Part shown: piece after piece, positions 1 to 11,703 of the stretch
How positions within the stretch are numbered: the stretch's first letter is position 1
Layout of the letters: each line of letters begins with the position of its first letter
From: Tenebrio molitor
Taxonomy: Eukaryota; Arthropoda; Insecta; Coleoptera; Tenebrionidae
Length of the DNA stretch: 64,000 bases
Assembly (NCBI RefSeq): GCF_963966145.1
Contig: NC_091050.1
Coordinates: 15,004,001-15,068,000, forward strand
Reading direction: 5' to 3'
Program-made: the position numbers and the translations under genes
The notes under the pieces: generated by a model
The model's input: the letters and a program-made list of their open reading frames with translations, nothing else
What the model was told of the DNA's origin: nothing
Database searches by the model: none

Positions 1-2741
1 GAAATGGTAGTGTGTAGTGATTAGCAGTAAACGTAATTAAAGGCGTTGGTCTGTGTTAAGCCGGGCACACACGTGCAACATGGCGTAATGGCGTCGTGTC
101 GAATTTCATTGGGTCGCCTCGTGTGTCGCGTTATCCGCGTCGGCATTAACAATAATAAACATAATACGAGAGATAAGCCCGGCCAAATGGATGGCACACT
201 CTGTGGAACACAGAAGTGCTATCTGCAAAGTCATTAATATGAGAGCAGATATGTATCTAGCAAGCTTAGGCCGCTACCGTGACTCTGACAAGTCACCATC
301 GTGACAAATGACAACTCGTATCGTTTTTAATTGCCTCGCCAACTAAGAGGATATTACGGCGAGACTTATGGGCAAATTAACGTCCACTTGACTCGGCTTA
401 AGAGGATAAGCCCCGAAAAAAATCCAGATTTCCTTGAGCGGGCTCGTCCCAATGTCGCATTATGCTAATTCCGGCCTTAATCGTTACATAACGATTAGCT
501 CGTCGTTAACGTCGATTTGATTGGAGGAGCGCGATTGAGATATTCGGACAATACCAGAATTTCCGACCGACATGCAAATCAGGACGATCACCGGGATCAG
601 GTCGGAGGACTTGCTTAAGAGCTAAACGATGTATTTCAGCTAATATGGCAGCAGCGCGGTTGAAATGTGCCCCTGTATAGACTATACAATGCGGACAATA
701 CTTTATCGGCGTTTATCTTGTGGGAACATCTGACCCGAGAGGGTACACGGCCGACTCCGATTGACGAAACCTATTTGGTAGTAAAATCAACCTTTCCATA
801 TTCACCACCGGGAGCTTAACAAATGCAACGTCACACGTCAAACCGATCCCAGCCTTGTTGATTTTTCATTTGGTGGCGGCGATTTTTCACGTTTCCGGCG
901 TGACACTCACTGTTTGCCCAGACGCGTCTGCTTTTCCAATCTAGAGGTCACAAGGTCAGCGAAACTCACTGCGACAGTCGAGTCGTGTTACCACTTTTTT
1001 TTTTGTCACGTGATTTGTCACAGAAACGCGAATCACACTGTATATGTTTGTTTCTTTTTAATAAATCGTCTCTTATCTATCGTACGAGACTATTAGAGTA
1101 AAACGCAGCCACCGTCAGACAATTACTATTATCGTCGTCATCATCATCATGATCCAGTTAGTAGAGTGTAAGACATCATTTTTGAATCGTTTCACGGTCA
1201 TCTCCTTAATTGCGGTATTATTTTTTTTAATCTCGTGAAATTGCTTCATATTTCAGTCATCATAAACATGAAAGTGGTATCGTTTTGCGATGCAATCGTT
1301 AATTGTGATCGGACAGCGTCTAACGCTGTAATATACAGAGTGGTCCCGATTCATCCAACATAGTCTTTATGGGATGATGCAGTCATCAACATTAATTTAA
1401 AAAAAAAGTGTGTGCTTAAGACCGCACGACAGAAGTGAAAAGTTCTATGACGCTCCTAATTCATTTTGACTCCTGAGCTTGCTGCGAACGATTTTAGCGT
1501 GATGCGAACGATTTTAGCGTGTCGCATGAAACTAATTCACTGCCCGGGAATAAAACGTATGGGATGTGCCTAAAGAAGTTTTCACTTCAAAAATAAACGA
1601 CCGGTCAAGAATCCTTTGATGAAAATTTTGTTTTTGTCACGTATGTCGCAGCTTAATGAGCGTCAGGCGTTCTAATTTTGTATTATCGTTTTTCCAACCA
1701 AAACAATTATTATTTTACTCTCTCGGAATGAATCCACGGGTGCCGTAATTTTTTGGTGCTACTGGAGTGTCCCGCAGGGCGCTATCTTTGACCCCATCTT
1801 GTAGCGCTCCAGAGCTGGTAGATTGAGATGATTTTCGCTTTGCGAAAGATTAGCAATTTCCGGTGTCACCTGGTGTTGCATCGAACAGTGTCCGACTTTT
1901 AATTAGCCCATTGGGCACCCAAGCCCGAAATAGTTTCGTCGGCAATCCATCACGACTGACCTATTCCCGGTGATTAATCGATCCGATAATGGGAATGTTG
2001 GAGTTAATGTTATTGATTTGCAAATTATGATGAAACTGTCCACCCACGCGTGCGTTGCCCAAGAACAAGTGCTAGAAAAGACCACACATGCAGCAGTCCT
2101 GATCTAGATCAGGATAATCCTCGAGAGGCGATATTTGGACGGTCCCGGTCCATAAATCAAGCGATCGGATTGTGATAAGTGGCCAAAACCAACATTTTAT
2201 CCCGATCGAGTTTCGTGACCGGAGTCGGCGGATCGATGTCAGGTGTTTTTGATTAATCACGGGACCTAGTTGGGCGAAAATCGCGTCCTCCATCGCCTCT
2301 AACGGCCACATCTTGCACAAATAAATTGCCAACAAAAGGAAGATATTAATTTAAATCGGGGAATTTTACGATATCGTGACCGTAAACGTTGCGGGCCCGA
2401 ACCTATAATTAGACGGAATTTAAACGGAATGATCTAAGTCGCAGAATAAAAATGTTGCGAACTGAGATTGCGATCGGGGAACGAATTTGTGCCAGAAAAT
2501 TGCAGATAGCTCGTTTGCGGGGCTCTTCCACACACTTTCTATTTGCTCTTAATCTATTGCCGAGATCTTTGCTCGATTATTTATCGCCTTGCGCAATCTC
2601 CACGGAAAAACTGAATCAACACTCAAGATCCCGAGCCAGAACCACAAACCTCCGACACTTTCTCAAAAAAAAAAAAAAAATCACCACGACCAAACTAAAT
2701 CCCTCTGCACTGCCCCTCATCTCAAACTGTAACGCTTAGCT
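1..2741. other. Non-coding stretch, no gene seen
   Basis: No exon, signal peptide or conserved protein motif was recognised on either strand. The DNA is of mixed composition and not obviously repetitive. Small items: a perfect 18-bp tandem pair (gcgaacgattttagcgtg) near 1486-1522, a short cgt/cat microsatellite near 1132-1151, and a segment near 1397-1436 whose reverse complement reappears at about 22,370-22,415 and 37,912-37,955, so it is a dispersed repeat. It could be intron or intergenic regulatory DNA of a gene outside the window. Confidence 0.5.
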
Positions 2742-4105
2742 GCCCCACCAGGAATCACAAGGGGTTAGATCTGGCGAGTATGAAGATTGCCACACAGTGG
2801 GACAGTTCTGAAGATTTTTCAGAAAATTTTATTTGAAGAGATGTTTAAAACATGTCACGTGAGTATGCTTTGTGGCATCCCCACTTTTGACAAGACCTCA
2901 GCGCAGCAGCGCCTCTGTTCCCACGAGGAATCACAAGGGGCTAGATCTGGCGAGTATGAAGATTGCCACACAGTGGGACAGTTCTGAAGATTTTTCAGAA
3001 AATTTTATTTGAGGAGATGTTTAAAACATGTCACGTGAGTATGCTTTGTGGCATCCCCACTTTTGACAAGACCTCGGCGCAGCAGCGCCTCTGTTCCCAC
3101 GAGAAATCACAAGGGGCTAGATCTGGCGAGGATGGAGATTGCCACACAGTGGGACAGTTCTGAAGATTTTAAAAAAAATCTTATTTGAAGAGATGTCTAA
3201 AACATGTCACATGAGTATGTTTCGTGGCATCCCCACTTTTGACAAGATCTTAGCGCAGCAGCACCTCTGTTCCAATGAGGAATCACAAGAGGTTACATCT
3301 GGCGAGTATGGAGATTGCCACACGTTGGGACAGTTCTGAAGATTTTTCAGAAAATTTTATTTGAAGAAATGTTTAAAACATGTCACGTGAGATGCTTCGT
3401 GGCATCCCCACTTTTGACAAGAATCACAAGGAGTTACATCTGGCGAGTATGGAGATTGCCACACACTGGGACAGTTCTGAAGATTTTTCAAAAAATCTTA
3501 TTTTTAGAGATGTCTAAAACATGTCACGCGAGAATGTTTTGTGGCATCCCCACTTCTGACAGAACCTCAGCGCAGCAGCACCTCTGTTTCCACCAGGAAT
3601 CACAAGGGGTTACATCTGGCAAGTATGGAGATTGCCATACAGTGGGAGAGATCTAAAGATTTTTCAAAAAATCTTATTTGAAGAGATGTCTAAAACATGT
3701 CACGTGAGAATGTTTCGTGGCATCCCCACTTTAAACAGGATCTCAGCCCAGCGGCGTCTCTGTTCCCAAGAGGAATCACAAGGGGCTAGATCTGGCGAGT
3801 ATGTAGACTGTCACACAGTGGGACAGTTCTGAAGATTTTTCAAAAAGTCTTATTTCAAGAGATGGCTAAAATTTGTCACGCGATTATGTGTCGTGGCATC
3901 CCCACTTTTGACAAGACCTCAGCGCAGCAGCGCCTCTGTTCCCACGAAGAATCACAAGGGGCTAGATCTGGCGAGTATGGAGATTGCCACACAGTAGGAC
4001 AGTTCTGAATATTTTTCAAAAAATCTTATTAGAAGAGATGTCACGCGAGTATGTTCCGTGACATTCCCGCTTTTGACAGAACCTCAGTGCATCAGCGCCT
4101 CTGTT
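2742..4105. repeat. 176-bp tandem satellite, about 8 units
   Basis: The landmark aatcacaagggg (or a close variant) recurs near 2752, 2930, 3106, 3281, 3421, 3598, 3773 and 3949, giving a period of 176 bp. The unit starting near 3281 is shortened to about 140 bp by loss of roughly 36 bp, and the last unit is partial. Units 1 and 2 are nearly identical; later units differ at scattered bases. Each unit carries a 66-codon open frame, but it opens with TTG rather than ATG and 176 is not a multiple of three, so the frame cannot run through the array. Best read as a local satellite rather than a coding repeat. Confidence 0.9.
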
Positions 4106-7100
4106 GGTATCCACTGCAACTTAACATTTTTTGGTGTTCGTTGTGCGTTGAGTGCCTTCTTCCTAGTCGAGCTCTTCTGCTCATTAAGGCTGTGGTATTT
4201 TATCGCCAAACCGAGTCACTCAAGCACAAACTAATAACGGCGTTCGTGTGCAATAAACAGTCAATATGAGCGTTATTAGCATCTTAAGACGTATCAATTA
4301 AACGTAGCGCTCGGTAAAAACGCCATCTTCTCACGTGACGTCCTTTTCACGTATTTTCCAGCGTTGCGTAACGGCCATATCGATCACACATCAGCTTCAA
4401 TTAACCGACCCGAGCCTGGTGTCAAACACCAATAACGAGCCCGATAATCACCCGATTCCACACAATCGATCTCCCATCGATTACTTTCAAAATTGAGAAT
4501 GCCGGCGCACTTTCTCGGGGAATACATGAGATTTTTTGTGGTGGTGTTGCGTAATCCAACTCATTGTTGGCTGATCTGCGTATTTATGTTATTATTAGCG
4601 GAATGACAGTAAATGTCGGACATCGATCAGTGGGACACCATAATTGATTCTTATTCATCAAGTCGAGGTCTTTCTTCGGCACAAATGGGGCGAAAGGTCG
4701 CCGTGATTGATAAGGCATGCGAGGCGAGCCAACACTCGGTGATGCTACGCAGGAAAAATGATAATCGACTGTGCTGAGGCGCACACTGCACAAACTGGGT
4801 GTTCAGTCTGCGGTCCGGGCGAGGATGGATGATGCTCGGTCGGTAAAACAGGCAGAATGAGTCGCCCCGGATGATATCGGTCGATCTGAGTGAATCCAAT
4901 TTATCAATATCTTTATCAATCCAACGGTGGCCATTTATAATTCGTCTGGAATTAGAATGGTATGTCTGTTCATGCGATGCTCATTTGCATATCGTGATTT
5001 CAGAGTCTAATTTACAAATTACAATGGGAAAAGTTGTTAAAACACCGGTCCGCTTTTATTGGACGGAATACGAATACGTCGCTGAATTAATTGGAGGTGA
5101 TTAGTCAAGCGGACACCGCTCCCGAGATGCCATTATCGACGACGGCAAAAAACAACGTTTATGGAAAAACGTCCACGAGCGGAGTGGTTTCGATAAGTTT
5201 AATGCAGCTTCGGTGGTATTGTCTCCTTTATTGGACTGGAGCAAAAAAAGAGACGCAAAGTGATTTTCGGCCACCAAAATAGACGTTAGTTGGCGTCACG
5301 CCACACGGGCACCATGAGAAAATGTTTAATTTTTGGAATGGTCTCAAATAATAAACTGAGTAACGTAGGTATGTGGTGTATAATGTATTAGTCAAAATGT
5401 CCTCTTGAAGTTGCTGTAAAATATGTATATTGAGCTAAAAAATTCTTTCATAAGAAAAAAGTATCACAGCTCATTTAAATTTCAAAAACTGGATGACCAA
5501 CCAGTTGGAAAAACCGTCACCAACATCACCATCCGAAGAAGTTAGTCAGCGCCACGCCACACGGGCCCCACTGTTTCCACTCCGCTTTTCCAACTTTCAC
5601 TTTCGAGGCATCGCCCTGGTCCGGGGGTCCCCTCGTCTCTTAGGCGTTGGCGTTTGTCGCAGTAAATTTCTCCCGCACATAAATCGCCTCGCTCGGACAT
5701 ATTACCATTTTAATTTTTCAGTTTATATGGAAAGTACCAGCCGCATTAAGCACTATCATGACATTTCCGAGTAAATTGGGTTACGATTTACAGATATGGT
5801 TAGAGCGCTTATTGTGTATCACGCTCGTTGTTGTCCCAGAAAACCGCCTCCGTTCGGCGGCGCGCGTACGCACCGCGCGTCACGCTGGATTTTAATTAGG
5901 GGGCGATGATACGCGCGATGACTCCGCCGGTTGGCCGCCATGTGGCACGCGCCGCCAGATGACACCCTTTTCATCCGATAGAGATCTGGCGGCGGGGGGC
6001 GGCGTCGCGCCCTAGACGGACACGCTTCGCGCTCGTCTCTCCACCTCGAATTAAGGTCGCCCCGACAATAACTTACAAATGTTTTATTGGCTGTTAAGAC
6101 GCAAAGCGATAAAGTTCGCGAGATTCCAGCCGTAAACTCGACTACAATAAAAACCAAAGCGGAGATGAAATGCGAGAGGGTCAGGACCCAAAAGCGATTT
6201 CTGGTACTTCTGGTACTGCTGCCAGATTTCAAATTGTTGGAAGCTGTGGTTGCTTCTGGAGCATCTGCGCAACTAGCTCTTCTCGTCCAGGTGAATTAAA
6301 TCAGGCAGTACCGCCGTCAGTAGCAGTACTCTTATCGTCGCCTATCGCTCAAACCCTATCAGATACGAGCAACGCCGCGCCGCGTCCATAACCGTAACTA
6401 AACTGCAATAATGTACCCGGGATGTAACAGTCGGCGCTACTATTGAACCTGCAGGTGGTACTCATAACCGTCGTGCGTTTCTGCCGACTATCTTCTCTAT
6501 GTTTGCGCGAGATTCGTCGCAGACACCATCCTCGGGATAATTAAACAGTTATCCTGTCTCGGCCAGGACAAATGGAGTGCACTATCTGGCAGTCGCGTTA
6601 AATTAGATTTGTCGCTGGTATACGTCACGGGGACGTTTCCGTTATAGATAGACGTTTTTAATTTGGCGGCGATTAATTATTCGTGCCATTAGCGTTTTAG
6701 TTTGCATGATGTGAAACGGTGCCGCCGGTTGCGTCACAGCGTTATCCTTAAAGTGGTGCCGGCGATAAATCACCGGGTTTAGTGCCCGATGCCAATTTAA
6801 CTTACCGCTAATTTTTAAATTGGTTCGGGCCTTGACCCAAAATCGGTACCGTTCGGCGGGGGAGGAACAAAGCGGACTCGCCAAGGGTCAAAGCGGCATC
6901 TTCGAGCGAGACTTGGTTCACCTTGTCCCAAAAGAGATGCTCGCGGGTCGGGGTCTGCTGTCGTGAAAATGCGGGCGCTACGCAAAAAATGTTCTGCGAG
7001 ACGATATTATGAAGTAGTACTAAAGATGCAACAAAACTGATCATATTTGAAAATGAAGTAATTACGCTTTTTAAATACATGTCAAGGGAGTACAGAAAGA

Positions 7101-9368
7101 TGTGGTGTTTTATGTTTTCGTATGTTGACAATGCAAATGTTGCTCATTTGGATGACAGTTTCGCGTTTGACAATAGACAGAGGCGTAGGCACTGGGAAGG
7201 GGAGCTTGAAAAAAGTGAATTGACAAAAGAAGAAACTGTATGTTTTAGCAAACATATAAAAATAAATGATTAGAGAAAATATTTGGAATAATGTCCACTT
7301 TGCTATACAAACAACACTGAACTCTTCTAAATAAATTAGGTTTCACATTTGCTGTGGCATCTTCAATTGATTGTTACAGATCTTGCAAATTGTTAAACAG
7401 ATTTGTAAACACTATTATTTTTAAATGGGGAATAAAAAGAAAGTCGGAGTCAGAGTCAAGTCAGGTCAGGCCAGTCAATTTTACACTTATCAATTGGCCC
7501 CGGAAGAATTCCCTTAAATAATTATTTGTTGTTGATGCCGTATTAGTGCGAGCTGAATCTTGCTGAGAATAGCCGTTAGTTAGTTCCACATGATTCATTT
7601 GATTTATGAATGGTTCAAGAAGGAGTCTGCTACCTTTGTCAAAACTTCAAAATCACCTCATGCAATTCTCAATATAAATGATGAACGAAGGAAATGGTCA
7701 TTTGGCAGTAAGACAAACGCGAAAAATATGTGGGGATTACTAAAGGTAATCATTGCATTGATTAATACAAATATTTTCAGATAAAAACTAATCAGACAGA
7801 AAGAAACATTAAGTTTAGAAAAATGTTTTATAGGAGATGAAAAGGCAGACGGCATCAAACTACAGCACTTACTAGCCAAAATGTACAACAAAAAAGCACA
7901 AATAGAGTTAACTTTATTGGTGATGTTCGTCTTTGTGAGTTGTTTTCCGTTGGCTTCAATAAAATGTCTCGAAACAAGCCAATATTAACCGTTTGGTCTC
8001 AGCTTTGAGAAGACGACGTGGCATTTCCTTTTTGAATTCTGAAATTTCGTACCAACACTCAATATAATAGATACGCGCACAAAGTCTACGTCGAAAAACG
8101 TTTGCGCAAGTCATTCTCCGTTCTGTCTTCTGTGAGATATGTCTGATGTCTGTGAGCGTGACGTTTCTGCCAAAATGGCGCCTCCGAGAGTTGTCAACTG
8201 CGACTGGATTTAGTGTTATCTAAAATTCCCTATCCATAACCTAGCAACTAAAAAGTTACTACAATCAAAATGAATAGATATTATGTAATGTCTTGCATGT
8301 CATCATTGGGTAGATTGTTGTTATACCAGTGGTAAAATTGGAGTCACAGAAAAGAATTAGAAGATGAGAGGAGATGGCTGAACCAAGAAATATTTATCGA
8401 GGCTGTGTGAACGCAAATTTTTCTTTGGGATCTTTTTGAAGATTCGTAGGAAAGTCCTAAAATAAAGAAAATTTATCTTGAAGAGGGAAGGAAAAGGATG
8501 AATTATTAATTCAAATCTAGATATTTGTTGGGGGGTTAAGGACGCACAGAAATGTGTGGATTTTTCCACAACATCTGTTGTAGCTACTGTAGCATGTCCA
8601 GTAGACTTGCCTGTAGCTACATTGCCATTATTTAAAAAGTGTACAAGCATTCTTACACAATGCACCATCTTCCACTTCTATTTCTGGATAGAAAACAAGA
8701 AACTGATGATGTCCCGATTGTCGTGAATTGTGAATTGTAATAAATATGTTGTGCACATCAATGAAAACAATTTCTAGAATAATAACAATAACAAGGACAA
8801 TAAGTTATAATAAATGCCAAAATTGATTTTGTGTATTCCACTGTCTTGATCAGCTTTGTCAAAATAATATTACAAAAGTATTACCAACCAATCAAAAATG
8901 ATCAAAATTCTTTATAGCCACCTGGCATATTTTTACACACTGCGTAAATTTGCATCTTGCATTTCGTCATTATCTGTGACATCACACATCACCCCTCGCT
9001 AGGTTTTTTTAGGTACGATTCAATATCATTGTCCAGTTTCTAAAAGAAAAATTTTAATTGTTAATTAATGGACACAATAGTTATTTACAGTAAGAGTGAG
9101 GGGCAAAGCTTTCGTTCACGCAATTTGCGTGTTCGAAACCGGCCTTACTCTCGAGTGCTCTGTTTGGTGTTTTTTTGTCTAGCAATTGGCACTGATCGGA
9201 TTTTTTAGGTTGAGACGACATTAAAAACACTTTTGGTTATGCCGGTTATGTTTATGCTGTTACAAAAATTAACCTTTGTTGGTAAATTTCAAATATGATA
9301 AATTTCATTGTTACCAACAGACTCAGTCATTCTTGATCACACAGTAATTTTGAACCGATATGTTACTA
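4106..9368. other. Non-coding stretch, no gene seen
   Basis: No gene recognised. The part to about 6,900 is fairly GC-balanced, with a GC-rich patch at 5,820-6,060. A 15-bp word (cacgccacacgggcm) occurs at about 5,296 and 5,553, a short local duplication. From about 6,900 the DNA becomes AT-rich. A word resembling a tRNA B box (gtgttcgaaacc) lies near 9,129-9,140, perhaps a SINE scrap. Confidence 0.45.
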
Positions 9369-9757
9369 CAGAGCGCCCAGAAATGTGGTAGCAAGTTTTT
9401 CAATTGGTCCCGCAAGATGACACTTTTTTACAAAAACCTTTTTTATGCATGGCAACCCCGCTATCTAAATTGAGATAAATAAATGTCAAGAATTGTCAAA
9501 CGTAAAACATTCAAATTTAAATTTTATTGGAAATGTTCAAATTAACCACCGTTATGCTCAATGCATAACTGAATCCTTCGAGCAACATCTCGACAAATTT
9601 TAGTGCACAAATCGGGGGTAAAAATTGTTCGGAAAACCTCCTTAACATATTCTTTTAAAAAAATTCAATGTTGTAAGATTGAACAAATTTGGCTTTTCGA
9701 AAGTGCCATTTTGTGACACTTTGTGTAAAAGTTGCTACCACATTTCTGGGCGCACTC
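9369..9757 (-). mobile_element. Degenerate Tc1/mariner-like element, 389 bp
   Basis: The ends are inverted repeats sharing cgcccagaaatgtggtagc on the left and its reverse complement on the right. TA dinucleotides flank both ends (9367-9368 and 9758-9759), the target duplication expected of Tc1/mariner elements. On the minus strand, about 9,543-9,650, a short frame ends with RRIQLCIEHNGG and a stop, which resembles the C-terminal tail of mariner-type transposases. The catalytic DDE/D region is absent, so this is a dead, internally deleted copy. The family call rests on TIR, TA target site and this tail only. Confidence 0.7.
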
Positions 9758-10014
9758 TATAAAAAAAAATGCAAAATAAACAAAGTTCTGTAACGTCAAT
9801 AAAGGGGTGTGCACGTTGCGGAAATTGTGAAAAAGCATGATGGAGAGTTATATCTTCCTGATGATGTCCTGGAAGAGGCAAGTGCCGCGAGGTAGGTACC
9901 AAATATTGCCGCCGGCCGTTATCGACGGTTTTGCATGATTCAAAATCTGCCGGGAACGTAAAATTCCCGGCCTAGTACTTATAAAAGTGACCTTGACTAA
10001 AAATTCGCTAGCGA

Positions 10015-10101
10015 ATGGGCAGGCAGCATTGAATAGAGCTAACGGACTCCGTTTCGGCTCAGGGACGCGAGGGTTGCGGGTTCGATTCCGCTTGTGAAAC
10101 A
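10015..10101 (+). mobile_element. tRNA-like SINE head fragment
   Basis: An exact Pol III B-box word (ggttcgattcc) lies at 10,079-10,089, preceded by gcgagggttgcg and followed by a short arm, as in a T-arm of a tRNA-derived SINE. A loose A-box-like stretch lies about 45 bases upstream. I cannot fold a complete tRNA with a sensible anticodon, so this is more likely a SINE remnant than a functional tRNA gene. Confidence 0.4.
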
Positions 10102-10152
10102 AATTTTTTACTTTTTAAAAATGATTTAAATTTGTCGGCATGAAAAATTTTG

Positions 10153-10271
10153 TGGATTACACGTCCAGAAAATGTTTTGCGAGTGCTCGTGTAGCTTCGC
10201 CTCGGCTAAACCGCCTCGGCTACGCAATATCACTCACACTCGCAAAATATCATTTTCTGGACTTGTGATCC
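10153..10271. repeat. Foldback palindrome (hairpin element)
   Basis: The left arm (gtccagaaaatgttttgcga, from about 10,163) is matched in reverse complement by the right arm ending near 10,264 (tcgcaaaatatcattttctg). The loop contains cgcctcggctaaaccgcctcgg. The same type of arm, with ccagaaa next to ttgcgag, occurs at about 42,590-42,690. Confidence 0.75.
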
Positions 10272-10568
10272 AAATAACTATATCAGAAAGAATTGAAAGA
10301 ATTTACGAGTAAATGAAAACCAGTGAGTGAAAGACAATGACCGAAAAACGATGAGCAAAAGTGCAGTGAACGAAAGAGAAACCTTCACTCACTGGTAACT
10401 ACATACATGGATACAGACTCACTTTCTAAGGAGGTATCGAACAAAAGAAGACAAGTGCCTCACAAAATTCTTATTTTCCAAAAAATGAGTTTCCTCTGAG
10501 ACTCTGTCATCTCAAAAATATTTTCCAATGAGTATTATTTAGCCTTAGCTTCAATGCCGTCAGAATTG

Positions 10569-11338
10569 TTCTATCGCGAGCAAAAAAAACTGATCGTCAA
10601 AATCATGCTCTGACGCAACGGAAAATGCTTCATTGTAAACAGTCGTAATATGTATCGCGCGTTCAAATGAAATCCTGGGCTGGGAAGGCGTTGGAAACCG
10701 TCAATTGTTGTACTTTTTTAAAGCGTAGATTAATTGGAGCACGTTGACAACTAACCTAAAATTAAGGACCAAAAAAATTTTTCTTTTTTTCTTTCTCTGC
10801 AATGTTTTACATTAAAAATAGAATATCTTAACGATTCCTATTCTCGAAGCAAATATCTAAAGGCACCCTTTGCTGAAAACAAACATGTTCAAATATGTCG
10901 CGATTAAACATAAACAAATGTCATTCGTGTCAAATGGCGGGAAATTCAAACTTTACACTGTTCTAAACGGTTTAATTTTTCCCACGCCTGCTCAGCCCAG
11001 GATTTCATTTGAACGCGCGATAGTTATTTTCACGGCCCTGTTATTACTCTTACCGTTTTGAATTGCATTCTTATTTGTTTTATAACAAATAGATTACTTA
11101 TTTTTTTTTTGTGTTGATGAGAATTAATTTTACAATAATAGCGTCCATTTTGTTTAAAGTGAATTGACGTTTCCGTCTGTCTACGTTATTAAATACCAAC
11201 CTTACAATGTGATTTCCCCTAGTTTCTGCTGCACTTTGTTGACATGGTCATAATCAGGCAGGGAACATTTTTTAATTTGTGACAATCTAACCAAATTTTG
11301 AAATGAGATTAACGACCAGAATTTTTTGCTCGCGACAG
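10569..11338. mobile_element. TIR element (family 1), about 770 bp, with nested insert
   Basis: The left end (tcgcgagcaaaaaaaactga) and right end (reverse complement of ttttttgctcgcgaca) match the ends of the 247-bp element at 18,591-18,837, and internal words such as gacaatctaaccaaatttt are shared, so they are one family. This copy is longer because another inverted-repeat element sits inside: caaatgaaatcctgggct at about 10,663 and its reverse complement near 11,005 mark the inner element (about 10,653-11,030). Confidence 0.7.
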
Positions 11339-11423
11339 AATCTTAAATCTTCTATAAATTTAGACAAACTGTCACGCTGAGTAGAGGCAATACTCAAATT
11401 GCTTTCTACTTCCTGCAGTTGTA

Positions 11424-11703
11424 TTGGGTGATTCAAAATGATTGTGGATAAGTATGGCAACTATGTACGAACATTTATGTGGCAACTGTGTGGGTAGGAT
11501 AGAGTTGACATTTCTTTGACAGTTGACAGTTCATAGTGGTGCAATTTTGAAAATTGTCACATTAATGTGCAATGGTATAAAAAAATCAAATGCACGCTTA
11601 TGAAATGTCATACAAATGTCAACTCTACCCCACCCACACAGTTGCCACATACGCTTTCGTACATACTTGTCATACTTATCCACAATCATTTTGAATCACC
11701 CAA
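11424..11703. mobile_element. MITE with TIRs of about 85 bp
   Basis: The 280-bp element begins ttgggtgattcaaaatgatt and ends with the reverse complement, with TA on both sides (11,422-11,423; 11,704-11,705). The inverted arms remain similar for about 85 bases. A truncated relative with the same left end lies in both big duplication units (from 22,548 and from 38,088). Confidence 0.85.

Noticed and set aside
2787..3832. Series of 66-aa frames in the 176-bp repeat as genes
   Set aside because: All begin with TTG, overlap each other, and follow from the tandem repeat; no promoter or splice signals.
5819..6232. 137-codon minus frame in a GC-rich patch
   Set aside because: Arginine/proline-rich composition typical of a chance frame in GC-rich DNA; no family resemblance or splice support.
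8357..8668. Minus-strand frame with a weak resemblance to insect transposase HTH regions (HFLNNGNVATGKSTGHATVA)
   Set aside because: The similarity is short and the rest of the frame shows nothing; not enough to call an element.
9095..9150. Possible second tRNA-like fragment
   Set aside because: Only a loose B-box word is visible; no A box or foldable arms.
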